A DNA stretch of 64,000 nucleotides from NCBI RefSeq assembly GCF_003075045.1, contig NZ_QCZD01000003.1, positions 310,001 to 374,000 of the forward strand. The letters run 5' to 3'. The notes under the pieces were generated by a model. It was not told the origin of the DNA. It did not search any database and saw only the letters and a program-made list of their open reading frames with translations. A program made the position numbers and the translations under genes. Source of the stretch: Maribacter litoralis (GTDB taxonomy: Bacteria > Bacteroidota > Bacteroidia > Flavobacteriales > Flavobacteriaceae). Positions 28,888 to 37,602 of the stretch are shown here, in pieces (the stretch's first letter is position 1; every line of letters starts with the position of its first letter).

Positions 28888-31362
28888 TTACTCTGTACGC
28901 AAGCTTTTTACCGGGTTTACTATAGCAGCTTTTATCGCTTGAAACCCCATTGTTATCAATGCAATAACTAAAGCCATACCACCGGATAATAGAAATACCC
29001 ACCAAGGTATTTCTATTTTGTATGCAAAGTCTTGTAGCCATTTATTCATAAAGTACCATGCAACTGGGGTCGCAATCAACATGGCAATTACAATTAACCT
29101 TACAAAATCGCGGGCAAGCATCTGTACAATTTCACCAATACTTGCACCCAAGACTTTCCTTATTCCTATTTCTTTTGTTTTCTGTTGGGCTATAAATGCT
29201 ATTAATCCCAATAAACCCATACAGGCTATGAATATGGTTAAGAAAGAGAATACACCAAATAAATTTGCCTGTCTTTGGTCTGATATATAAGCAGTGTTTA
29301 TATCATCATCAAGAAAAGAATATTCAAAAGGCACAGTAGGCTGATAAGCATTCCATCGATTTTCAATAGAAGACATCAATTTTCCGATATTTTCTGAATT
29401 TACCTTTAAAGTGATGTATGATACGCCTGTTTCATAACTCTTTGAAGTATTGGAAAACAAGGCAAATGGTGTAATATGACTATGCAACGATTCTAAATTA
29501 AAATCTTTTAAAACCCCTATCACTTTGTATGATTCCATTTTACCTCCAGGATACTGAATCATTCTACCAATAGGGTTTTGCCATCCTATTTGCTTTGCTG
29601 CTGCTTCATTGATTACAACTGACAACGAATCATTGAAGTTACTATTAAACGCTCTACCTTCTATTAACTTTAAATCTAGGGTCGACATAAAATGTTGATC
29701 AACCAAGTAAGATTGTAGTATGATATCTTTAGCAATTCCATCGTCTGAATTAGTTGCTTCTGGAAAGTAAAAATCACCAAAACTGCCTCTGGTAAGCATA
29801 CCTGAAGAAATGGCGGCATTTTTTACCTCTGAAAACTCTTCAAGTTCTGATCTAAAGGTTTCTTCGCTACCCTCAAGTTTTTCTGCATTACGAATTACAA
29901 GCAAGTTTTCTTTATCATATCCTAAATCACGATTTTGGGTATAATTCAATTGCAGATAGACAATACTAGTTGCTATAATCATGATTATAGCAACAGTAAA
30001 TTGAAAAACCACTAATCCGTTTCTAATGAAACCGTCTTTATTGTTCGATACTTTGGAAACTCCTTTTAAAACATTCGCTGCTTTAAAAGAAGTTAAATAA
30101 AATGCAGGATAAATACCCGCCAAAAGAGCGGTTAGTAAACTAAGACAGATAATAAATAACCAAATACCATTTTTAAATATAGTATTGAAAGTGATGGTTT
30201 TACCAGCTAGCTGATTAAAAAAAGGCAAAAATACCCAAACCAACAATAGTGCTAAAAACGTGGATACTACGGTGTAAAAAATGGCTTCTGCCAAAAACTG
30301 TTTTATAAGTTGAATTCTAGGAGAACCCAATACTTTTCTAATACCAATTTCCTTACTTCTTTTAGATGCCTGTGCTGTTGCCAAATTGACAAAATTAACC
30401 GAAGCCAGTACTATTATAAAAAAAGCAATTATGGCAAAAATGTATAAGTTTTTAATACTGTTCTGTTCTGAAATTACCGATTCTATCTCACCAGAATGTA
30501 AATGAATATCGGTTAGTGGCTGCAAGTGCAAATCCCATTTATTACCATTTTCTAAAAACTCTTCGTAAGGCTGACCTATTCTATCAAAAGCATTTGCCGC
30601 ATGTAACCTAATCAATTCAGGAAACTGTGATTCTAAATGATCAATTACTTCTGGATTTGCCGCTGCTTTTTCGGTCAATTTTACATAAGTAGCCATTTGT
30701 AACCATACCCAACTCCAGTTAAATCGTTTTACATTTGAAAAATTTGAAACAGGAACTAATATATCGAAGTTTACAGAGGCATGTAAATTGCTCATGTCTT
30801 CTAAAACACCCGTAACTTTCAACGGTTTTCTTTCCTTTCCATAAAAAAGGATTTTACCAAGCGGGTCCACATCTCCAAAATATTTCTTCGCGATACTGTT
30901 AGTTACAACTATGCTATTCCCTTCTTGTAAACTTTTTTCTGGATCACCCTTTAACATAGGATAGCTTAAAACCTCTAAAAAATTGGCATCTACAGCAAAT
31001 ACATTTTCTTCGTTAAAAACTTGTTTTTCAGAACCATCAGAAAATTCAAGAACATCAACTCCTGGTCTGTATATACGTGTAAAACTTTCAATTTCAGGAA
31101 AATTGTCAACCAAAGTCTCACCCGCTGGCGGAGGTGTATAACCGGCATAAAACTCATCATCGCCCATTTTACCATTTAAATTGACCCTATACACTTGGTC
31201 GGCATCATTAAAAAAACGATCATAGCTTAATTCATCGCTTATAAAAAGGGCTATCAAAATAACACTGGTTAAACCAATCGCAAGTCCAGAAATATTAATT
31301 ATACTATTACCCTTATATCTAAATGCATTTCTAAAAGCGATTTTTATATAGTTTTTGAGCAT
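28888..31362 (-). CDS. MacB/FtsX-type permease 2
   Basis: At 824 residues this is the longest copy. It has coupling motifs KEIGIRKVLGSP and KEIGIRKVLGAS and the C-terminus NPVKSLRTE. The extra length lies in the first periplasmic core (a Leu/Ile-rich stretch near residues 225-270). It follows permease 1 after only 23 bp, so the two are surely co-transcribed. The leader just before its ATG, AAAAAACGAGAATC, is shared with several sister genes. It would act as an inner-membrane pump subunit with a large periplasmic domain contacting the HlyD adaptor. Confidence 0.92.
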   Translation of the reverse strand: MLKNYIKIAFRNAFRYKGNSIINISGLAIGLTSVILIALFISDELSYDRFFNDADQVYRVNLNGKMGDDEFYAGYTPPPAGETLVDNFPEIESFTRIYRPGVDVLEFSDGSEKQVFNEENVFAVDANFLEVLSYPMLKGDPEKSLQEGNSIVVTNSIAKKYFGDVDPLGKILFYGKERKPLKVTGVLEDMSNLHASVNFDILVPVSNFSNVKRFNWSWVWLQMATYVKLTEKAAANPEVIDHLESQFPELIRLHAANAFDRIGQPYEEFLENGNKWDLHLQPLTDIHLHSGEIESVISEQNSIKNLYIFAIIAFFIIVLASVNFVNLATAQASKRSKEIGIRKVLGSPRIQLIKQFLAEAIFYTVVSTFLALLLVWVFLPFFNQLAGKTITFNTIFKNGIWLFIICLSLLTALLAGIYPAFYLTSFKAANVLKGVSKVSNNKDGFIRNGLVVFQFTVAIIMIIATSIVYLQLNYTQNRDLGYDKENLLVIRNAEKLEGSEETFRSELEEFSEVKNAAISSGMLTRGSFGDFYFPEATNSDDGIAKDIILQSYLVDQHFMSTLDLKLIEGRAFNSNFNDSLSVVINEAAAKQIGWQNPIGRMIQYPGGKMESYKVIGVLKDFNLESLHSHITPFALFSNTSKSYETGVSYITLKVNSENIGKLMSSIENRWNAYQPTVPFEYSFLDDDINTAYISDQRQANLFGVFSFLTIFIACMGLLGLIAFIAQQKTKEIGIRKVLGASIGEIVQMLARDFVRLIVIAMLIATPVAWYFMNKWLQDFAYKIEIPWWVFLLSGGMALVIALITMGFQAIKAAIVNPVKSLRTE

Positions 31363-31385
31363 GATTCTCGTTTTTTGATGATGAA

Positions 31386-33803
31386 TTATTCTTTCCTTAA
31401 GCTTTTTAACGGCTGAATCAATGCGGCTTCAATAGATTGATAGCTTATAGTTAAAATAGCTATGGTCAGTGCTATGAATCCTGCGGTAAAGAATATTCCC
31501 CAACCAATTGTAATGTGGTAGGCGAAATCTTCTAACCACCGGCTCATTAAATACCACCCAACAGGTATGGCAATGGCAATAGAAATAACGATCAGTTTCA
31601 TAAAATCTAGGGTAAGCAGCTTATAAATACTCTTGAATGGCGCCCCTAGAACCAAACGTATGCTGATCTCTTTTTTTCGTTGTTCTACCATAAAGGCAGA
31701 TAGTGCAAACAAACCTAAACAGGCTACTAAAATGGCAAATAGTGCAAAGCTGTTGAATATTTTGCCCATACGCTCTACATCATCATGCATACGACTGAAT
31801 TCTTGATCTAGAAAGCTATAGTTTATTGCTTGACTGGGGACATTTTTATCCCAGACCGTTGCTATAGATGCCAATGCCTCATTCACATTTCCTTTTTCCA
31901 ACTTTAGCGAAATAGCTCCTAAATCTTTACCGATTACCAAAGACAAGGAAGAGATATCCTCTTTTAAAGATTTAAAATGAAAATCATCTATAACACCTAT
32001 TACTTTGAACATCTGTCCGTTGTTATTGATCTCTTTACCAATGGCATTTTCCAAGCCCAACTCTCTTTGCATGTTGGCATTTATAATGATGGAGTTCAAA
32101 GCATCTGACGCAAATTGTTTGGAAAAATCTCTTCCGGTTTTTACGGTAATTCCCAATGTTTTAATGTAATCATAATCTACCCTCCAAATTTGGGCGGGTA
32201 TGCCCCTGCCTTCATTTCCTTCATCTTCCCTTCTAAAGGTATTTCCGTTTCTATTACCGCCATCAATAGGTAAATAGTTAGATATGGTTGCCGACTTTAC
32301 CTGTGGTAATTGTAGTAACTGTTCTTTAAAATTTTCAGCGCTATCACCCAAAATACCTGTGCCCTCAAGTATTACCACGTGTTCTTTATCATAGCCCAAT
32401 TCTTTTTGAAGTATAAAATCCATTTGTTGGTAAATAATCAACGTAGCTATAATCAAAATCACCGAAGTTGTAAACTGAAAAATAACGAGTCCGCTTCTTA
32501 ATTTGCCACTCTTACTGCCAATACTAAGACTTCCCTTTAAAACATTTACCGGTTTAAAAGCCGATAAATAAAATGCGGGATATAATCCTGCCAAAGCCCC
32601 TACCAAAAGAGCAGATAGTACTATTACCGGAGCAAACCACCATGCCGACCATGGCATTTCTATTGTTTTTGATGCCATGTTATTGAACGTTGGCAATAAC
32701 GCCCAAGCCAATACTACACCCAGTAAAAAAGATACAAAACTGTACACCACGGATTCGGTCATGAATTGTGTTACCAAATTGCTTTTATAGGCACCTATGG
32801 TTTTTCTTAACCCTACTTCTTTTGCCCTATTGGCTGATTTTGCAGTAGATAGATTTATAAAATTGATGACCGCTAACAATAGTACAAAACCGGCAACGGC
32901 AGCAAAAAGCCATACAAAACGAATATCGCCATGCTTAAGACCATCTGCCATTTTAATATCCGAATACAAATGAATATCGGTTATGGGCTGAAGTTTATAC
33001 TTCATGGTTCTCAATACTTCTATAAAATCTGGTGCACGCCCACGTTCTCTTTGTGCGGGAATTATATAATCTTCAACAATAGAAACCATTTTTTGCTCTA
33101 ACTCCTGCACGTTTGTATGGTCGTCTACCAATACGTAGGTAAAGTAATTCTGGTTGGTCCAGTTTGCATTGGTATCCTCTATGGGCAACAGAAAATCATA
33201 GGCTAGATGTGAGTTTTTTGGAGCATCTTTCATCACCCCGGTTACCGTATAAGGTTTGGTCTGGTCATTATCTAAAATAATGGTCTCGCCCACTACTTTA
33301 CCACCATTAAAATACTTAGCCGCTTTGGATTCTGATATGACAATACTTTTAGGGTTTGCCAATGCCATTTTTGGATTGCCTTGTTGCAATTCCACTTCCA
33401 AAAGCTCAAACGCTTCTTGGTCTGCAAGCACAAAACCTGTTTCCAGATTATTTTGAGATGCCCCTGCTAAACGAAAACCACGATTGCCTGCGCCAAAAAT
33501 ACCAATGGTATTAATTTTTCCAGCCTTTACTATTTCTGGAAAATCGTTCTGTAAGGTTTCGGCAAAAGGCAATTGAAAGTGCGTGCTTTTCATCACCTCA
33601 CCTTTATACATGCCCTCTAACACTACCCTATATAACTGGTCCTTTTTTGCATAGTGCCGATCATAACCTACTTCATTGTTAATGAACAATGCAATTAAAA
33701 GACAAGCCGCTATACCAACAGCAAAGCCACCAATTTTAATGGTGGCAAATAGCGTATCCTTTTTAATACTTCTCCAAGCAATTTTAAGATGGTTTTTGAA
33801 CAT
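31386..33803 (-). CDS. MacB/FtsX-type permease 1
   Basis: The 805-residue permease is the first of the tandem series and the most divergent at its end: the C-terminus is QPLKSLRKE instead of NPVKSLRTE. The second coupling motif reads KEISIRLVLGAP, lacking the KEIGVRK form of the others; the first, KEVGLRKTIGAY, is regular. It is separated from ATPase 1 by 190 bp of repeat-like DNA with no promoter that I recognise. Eight predicted helices and two periplasmic cores as in the family. Confidence 0.92.
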   Translation of the reverse strand: MFKNHLKIAWRSIKKDTLFATIKIGGFAVGIAACLLIALFINNEVGYDRHYAKKDQLYRVVLEGMYKGEVMKSTHFQLPFAETLQNDFPEIVKAGKINTIGIFGAGNRGFRLAGASQNNLETGFVLADQEAFELLEVELQQGNPKMALANPKSIVISESKAAKYFNGGKVVGETIILDNDQTKPYTVTGVMKDAPKNSHLAYDFLLPIEDTNANWTNQNYFTYVLVDDHTNVQELEQKMVSIVEDYIIPAQRERGRAPDFIEVLRTMKYKLQPITDIHLYSDIKMADGLKHGDIRFVWLFAAVAGFVLLLAVINFINLSTAKSANRAKEVGLRKTIGAYKSNLVTQFMTESVVYSFVSFLLGVVLAWALLPTFNNMASKTIEMPWSAWWFAPVIVLSALLVGALAGLYPAFYLSAFKPVNVLKGSLSIGSKSGKLRSGLVIFQFTTSVILIIATLIIYQQMDFILQKELGYDKEHVVILEGTGILGDSAENFKEQLLQLPQVKSATISNYLPIDGGNRNGNTFRREDEGNEGRGIPAQIWRVDYDYIKTLGITVKTGRDFSKQFASDALNSIIINANMQRELGLENAIGKEINNNGQMFKVIGVIDDFHFKSLKEDISSLSLVIGKDLGAISLKLEKGNVNEALASIATVWDKNVPSQAINYSFLDQEFSRMHDDVERMGKIFNSFALFAILVACLGLFALSAFMVEQRKKEISIRLVLGAPFKSIYKLLTLDFMKLIVISIAIAIPVGWYLMSRWLEDFAYHITIGWGIFFTAGFIALTIAILTISYQSIEAALIQPLKSLRKE

Positions 33804-33993
33804 GATTTTTGTTTTTTCCTCCCCTAACCCCTCTAAAGGAGGGGAATTGGCTTGGTGATTGATTGATGATATTCTATTATCCGTGATTAAGGGATAGGTT
33901 GGGTTGGTTCGGTTTTTGGTTGATTAGTTGTCTTCACTTGGGCTCCGCTCAGTGAACAGTACCAACAAAATGATTGATTGATGAATAAACTCT
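33804..33993. other. Gap between ATPase 1 and permease 1 with repeat debris
   Basis: 190 bp hold a TCCCCT...AGGGGA inverted repeat (about 33818-33845), GATTGATTGATG runs and a hairpin element (33933-33956). No sigma-54 or enhancer motif of the P1-P3 type is present, so transcription probably reads through from P1. Confidence 0.6.
33933..33956. repeat. Dispersed hairpin element, copy 2
   Basis: Arms TTCACT (33933-33938) and AGTGAA (33951-33956) pair perfectly around a 12-nt loop with GGCTCCGCTC. The arms differ in sequence from copy 1 but keep complementarity. Confidence 0.5.
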
Positions 33994-34689
33994 CTACATC
34001 ATAGCACCGATTGCCCTGTTCTGACTTTCGGTTACTATTTGACCGTCGAATAGATTGACTACTCTGTGCGCGTAGTGCGAATCTCTATCTGAGTGCGTTA
34101 CCATAACAATAGTGGTTCCCTCTTGGTTTAGTTCCGTTAACAAATTCATTACTTCTATACCGTTCTTGGAATCTAGATTACCTGTTGGCTCATCTGCAAG
34201 AATCAATTTTGGGTTGGTTACTACCGCTCTTGATATTGCCACACGCTGCTGTTGACCACCAGATAATTGCTGCGGAAAATGCTTTTCTCTATGTGCTATT
34301 TTCATACGCTCCAATACTTTCATTACTTTCTCCTTACGTTCTGCTTTACCCATTTTCAAATAGATCAAGGGTAGTTCCACATTCTCAAAAACGGTTAACT
34401 CATCTATAAGGTTAAAGCTTTGGAATACAAAACCTAAATTTCCCTTACGCAGTTGCGTACGTTCGCTCTCTTTTAGTCCGCCTACTTCATTGCCCGCAAA
34501 ATTGTAACTGCCTTCCGTAGGGTTGTCCAGCATTCCAATAATGTTCAACAAGGTAGACTTACCGCAACCGGACGGCCCCATAATGGCAACAAATTCGCCA
34601 TCTTCTACTTTTAGGTTGACACTGTTCAATGCCAAGGTTTCTACTTCTTCTGTTCTAAAACTCTTTTTTAGGTTTGTAATGGTTATCAT
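33994..34689 (-). CDS. MacB-type ABC ATPase 1 of the permease array
   Basis: This 231-residue ATPase of the LolD/MacB family has Walker A GPSGCGKST at 38-46, the signature LSGGQQQR at 142-149, Walker B LILADE at 162-167 and an H-loop in MVTHSD. All catalytic motifs are intact. It is the third gene of the array, between the HlyD adaptor (62 bp upstream) and the seven permeases. Like MacB's own nucleotide-binding domain it should power opening and closing of the periplasmic cores, but here as a separate polypeptide. Confidence 0.94.
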   Translation of the reverse strand: MITITNLKKSFRTEEVETLALNSVNLKVEDGEFVAIMGPSGCGKSTLLNIIGMLDNPTEGSYNFAGNEVGGLKESERTQLRKGNLGFVFQSFNLIDELTVFENVELPLIYLKMGKAERKEKVMKVLERMKIAHREKHFPQQLSGGQQQRVAISRAVVTNPKLILADEPTGNLDSKNGIEVMNLLTELNQEGTTIVMVTHSDRDSHYAHRVVNLFDGQIVTESQNRAIGAMM

Positions 34690-34751
34690 ATTCCTGCGTT
34701 TTTTGTTTGTTATAATGACGCTCAGATTACTCTGATGTGACAGTTGGTTCT

Positions 34752-36002
34752 CTATTTCAAAACTATTCTCTCAGCTTCCCCGAAATTATCATAGTTACTG
34801 GTGATTACTTTTTCTCCGGGTTCCAAGCCTTCCAATACTTCATAGTATCTAGAATTCTGTTTCCCTATTCTAATATTTCTTTTAATGGCTTCTCCACCAT
34901 CAGGATTTACAACAAAAATCCATTGTCCGCCCGTACTTTGAAAAAAGCTTCCTTTTGGCAATAATAATGCATCGTTAGATTCGCCTAATTGTAATTTAAT
35001 ATTGTAGCTCTGACCCGAACGAATGGTCTCTGGTTTGTTATCGGTGAAAACCAAATCAACCTTAAATCTTCCGTTTCTTACCTCTGGATATACTTTTCGC
35101 AATCGCAATGGAAATTCTGTTCCATTACGCTCTAAAACTGCCACTAAATCTCTCTTTACACGATCAATATAATGTTCATCAATATCCGCTTCAATTTTAT
35201 AATCTGTCAGCACGTTGATTTGACCTATTCGTTGCCCTTGTGAAATGCTCTGACCGATTTCTGCATCTAAAAATCCCAATTGACCGTCTGCAGGAGCTCT
35301 TACATTTAAGTGATCTAACCTTTGGTACACCATACCTAAAGTTTTCTGCATACGCGCCAAATCGGTATCCAAGCCTCTTAATGATGTTTCACGTAATTCA
35401 TCATCTTGCTCCGTCTGCAATTTTACGATCTCATACTGTTTTTGGGACAGCTCATAATTTTCTTTGGACAACTGAAATGCTTCTCTTGAAATCAATTCCT
35501 CATCGAATAATGCTTTGTTCTGTTCATAATTTCTTTTTAAGCGTTGCAAATCTGTACTTGCCGTTGCCAAAGATTTTCTTCCTTCTACCTGTCTAGAATC
35601 AAAATTCAATTTTGTGGAACGCAAATCATTTTGCTTTAATGCCAAGTTACTTTCGCTTGCCAAAATCTGCTCGTACAGATTCATGTTCTCCAACTTCAAG
35701 ATGATATCGCCTTTCTTCACCATGGCACCTTCTTCTATTAATTTCTCACTTACACGCCCACCTTCATAGGCATCCATATAAATAGTGGCTATTGGTGCTA
35801 CGTTACCATTAATAGTAATGTAATCATCAAACTTACCATCAGAAACCGCGGCAATTGACAGCTTGTCTTTTTCTGTTCTAAAGGTCGAAACCGAACTGGC
35901 AAATAACAGTTGGTAGCCAACAAATAATAGCAATACGCCTAAGGCAATATAGCCGTAGTGTTTTGGTTTTAATCCTTTTTTCTTTTCTAGTTTTATATCC
36001 AT
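34752..36002 (-). CDS. HlyD/MacA-family periplasmic adaptor
   Basis: The 416-residue protein has one N-terminal membrane anchor (about 18-35), split lipoyl/barrel-sandwich segments and a long alpha-helical hairpin (about 110-235, rich in Glu, Gln and Leu). A beta-barrel domain and a C-terminal membrane-proximal domain (LEPGEKVITSNYDNF) follow. Adaptors of this kind bridge an inner-membrane pump to TolC. It is 58 bp downstream of the TolC gene and 62 bp upstream of ATPase 1, completing a tripartite MacAB-TolC-like set. A single adaptor for seven permeases implies that it binds several of them. Confidence 0.93.
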   Translation of the reverse strand: MDIKLEKKKGLKPKHYGYIALGVLLLFVGYQLLFASSVSTFRTEKDKLSIAAVSDGKFDDYITINGNVAPIATIYMDAYEGGRVSEKLIEEGAMVKKGDIILKLENMNLYEQILASESNLALKQNDLRSTKLNFDSRQVEGRKSLATASTDLQRLKRNYEQNKALFDEELISREAFQLSKENYELSQKQYEIVKLQTEQDDELRETSLRGLDTDLARMQKTLGMVYQRLDHLNVRAPADGQLGFLDAEIGQSISQGQRIGQINVLTDYKIEADIDEHYIDRVKRDLVAVLERNGTEFPLRLRKVYPEVRNGRFKVDLVFTDNKPETIRSGQSYNIKLQLGESNDALLLPKGSFFQSTGGQWIFVVNPDGGEAIKRNIRIGKQNSRYYEVLEGLEPGEKVITSNYDNFGEAERIVLK

Positions 36003-36060
36003 GGTAATCGTTTGTTCGTTGTTCGTATTAAATCTCCCTCTTAATACTATTTACTTAATA

Positions 36061-37401
36061 CTAATCTATATTGAAAACTGGTAATCCCCTGTAAAAATCC
36101 AATGTACTTTTATTGATTTCTGAACGTAGTTTTACTTGTAAATTTTCGTTTTGTGCACTGGCGTATAAATTTTTGGCGGTAAACAGTTCCAAGGCATTTA
36201 TCAAGCCTTTTTCATATCTCTTTTGTGCTATGGTGAATGCTAAATTTTGCGCCTCCATTTTTTGATTGCTCTGTACCAACTCAACCACTAAAGAATTATA
36301 ATCTTGCACTAATTGCTGAATGGTTTGAAACAATTCTTGTTCTTGTGTTTTTAAATTATTCTCGGCACGTAACTTTTCTATTTTAGACTGTTTCACCTGC
36401 GATCTTGCCGACCAACCGTTACTAATAGGTACACTTAAATTTATTCCCCAGTACTGAGAAGTGTTATCTCTAAACTGTTGTCTAAAAGGTAAAGTATTGC
36501 CCAAGGTGTCTCTTGTGGTCTCAAAATAACCGGTGCCAATACCTGCAAAAAATGAAAGCGACGGGTATAGTCTACCTCTAGAAACCGCTACCTGCTTTTT
36601 TGCCGCTTTAGCTCTAAACTCTTGTGCTTTTATCAATGGTAAAAATTCTCGGGCTTCGGTGTATACTGAATCAGATTTCATTTCTATTTCCGCAACGCCA
36701 ACTTCCGGCAATTCTTTCGCTATTTCAATTTCAGAAGTGTTTTCTAAATTCATTTCTTGAATCAAGGTCAGCTTTGCCGATGCCAATTGATTGGCACTTT
36801 GTGTTACGTTTAATTTATCGGTCAGTAACAAAGATTCCGCCTCATATAAATCCGTACCAGCTTTCAACCCTAGTTCCACTTGCTTTTCTACTAGATTGTA
36901 ATTAGATTGAGAAACGGTCAACTGTTCATTTGATATTGCTACCAAGCCTTCAAAAAACTGAATATCGTAAAAGGCTTGCATGATCCTAAATGCCAATAAA
37001 TATTTTTGCTGAAGCACTTCTTCTTCCGTTGCTTTGAACAATAATTTTGAAGCCTTAATAGCGTTGATTTTCTGAAATCCCTGAAACAAATCGATAGAAG
37101 ATTCTAAAGAATAATTATTGGAATAGAAATCTTGATTCACAAATGTACCCGTATTTGGATCTTCCGCTCTACCATAATTCACAAGATAGCTAGATGATGC
37201 ATTTACCGAAGGCAACAAATTACGAACCGATTGTCTGTAGGTTTCCTTATTAGATTGGTTGGTGTATTTAAAATCGTTCAGCTGTAAATTGTGTTCCAAC
37301 GCATAGGCAACGCATTCATCTAACGTCCAACGCTCTTGTGCAAAAACAGATGCCCAAATGGAGCAAAGTAAAAGTGTCGTTATTTTAATTTTTTTGTTCA
37401 T
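36061..37401 (-). CDS. TolC-family outer membrane efflux protein
   Basis: The 446-residue protein has a signal peptide ending at VFAQ (about residue 22) followed by two outer-membrane-efflux repeats of long helices, with the typical opening WTLDECVAYALEHN. It should form the trimeric channel and periplasmic tunnel of the exporter. It is the first gene of the array, with a predicted sigma-54 start about 16 nt before its ATG. It is divergent from the sigma-54 regulator gene, with the enhancer sites between them. Confidence 0.94.
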   Translation of the reverse strand: MNKKIKITTLLLCSIWASVFAQERWTLDECVAYALEHNLQLNDFKYTNQSNKETYRQSVRNLLPSVNASSSYLVNYGRAEDPNTGTFVNQDFYSNNYSLESSIDLFQGFQKINAIKASKLLFKATEEEVLQQKYLLAFRIMQAFYDIQFFEGLVAISNEQLTVSQSNYNLVEKQVELGLKAGTDLYEAESLLLTDKLNVTQSANQLASAKLTLIQEMNLENTSEIEIAKELPEVGVAEIEMKSDSVYTEAREFLPLIKAQEFRAKAAKKQVAVSRGRLYPSLSFFAGIGTGYFETTRDTLGNTLPFRQQFRDNTSQYWGINLSVPISNGWSARSQVKQSKIEKLRAENNLKTQEQELFQTIQQLVQDYNSLVVELVQSNQKMEAQNLAFTIAQKRYEKGLINALELFTAKNLYASAQNENLQVKLRSEINKSTLDFYRGLPVFNID

Positions 37402-37426
37402 TTCTTAATTGGTATGCCATTCTCTA

Positions 37427-37442
37427 TACTATATGCGTGCCA
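37427..37442 (-). promoter_or_regulatory. Sigma-54-like promoter P1
   Basis: The minus strand reads TGGCACGCATATAGTA. The -24 element TGGCACG (37436-37442) is a perfect RpoN match; the -12 element is TAGTA where TTGCW is expected. The predicted start near 37417 lies 16 nt before the TolC ATG. Confidence 0.65.
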
Positions 37443-37505
37443 TAATTTTAAATACCTGATTTACAGTCTATTATAATTAAATAAAAATCAACTATAATTT
37501 ATCAG

Positions 37506-37544
37506 TGTAAAAATGTTGTACAGATATTGTCAAATATTTTTACA
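37506..37544. promoter_or_regulatory. Paired activator sites (UAS) for P1
   Basis: TGTAAAAATGTTGTACA (37506-37522) and TGTCAAATATTTTTACA (37528-37544) are TGT-N11-ACA sites with centres 22 bp apart. The second read in reverse matches the first at 14 of 17 positions. They also form a perfect 12-bp inverted repeat, CAGTGTAAAAAT at 37503-37514 with its complement at 37536-37547. Positions about -97 and -119 suit an NtrC-type activator. They also lie upstream of the regulator gene, so autoregulation is possible. Confidence 0.7.
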
Positions 37545-37602
37545 CTGGTATGAAAATACAAACTTCTATATGTAGATTTAAATGAGTTAATAGCATATAC
37601 CC

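Noticed and set aside
16276..33803. Seven permeases as an assembly artefact or very recent amplification
   Set aside because: The copies have different lengths (799-824) and strongly different periplasmic domains, so they are old, separate genes.
33804..33993. Internal sigma-54 promoter before permease 1
   Set aside because: I searched this gap for TGGCAY and TGT-N11-ACA and found neither.
37405..37425. Second TGGCAT sequence next to P1 as another sigma-54 promoter
   Set aside because: The -12 region (TTAAG) lacks the G in register, and no enhancer pair fits it better than P1.
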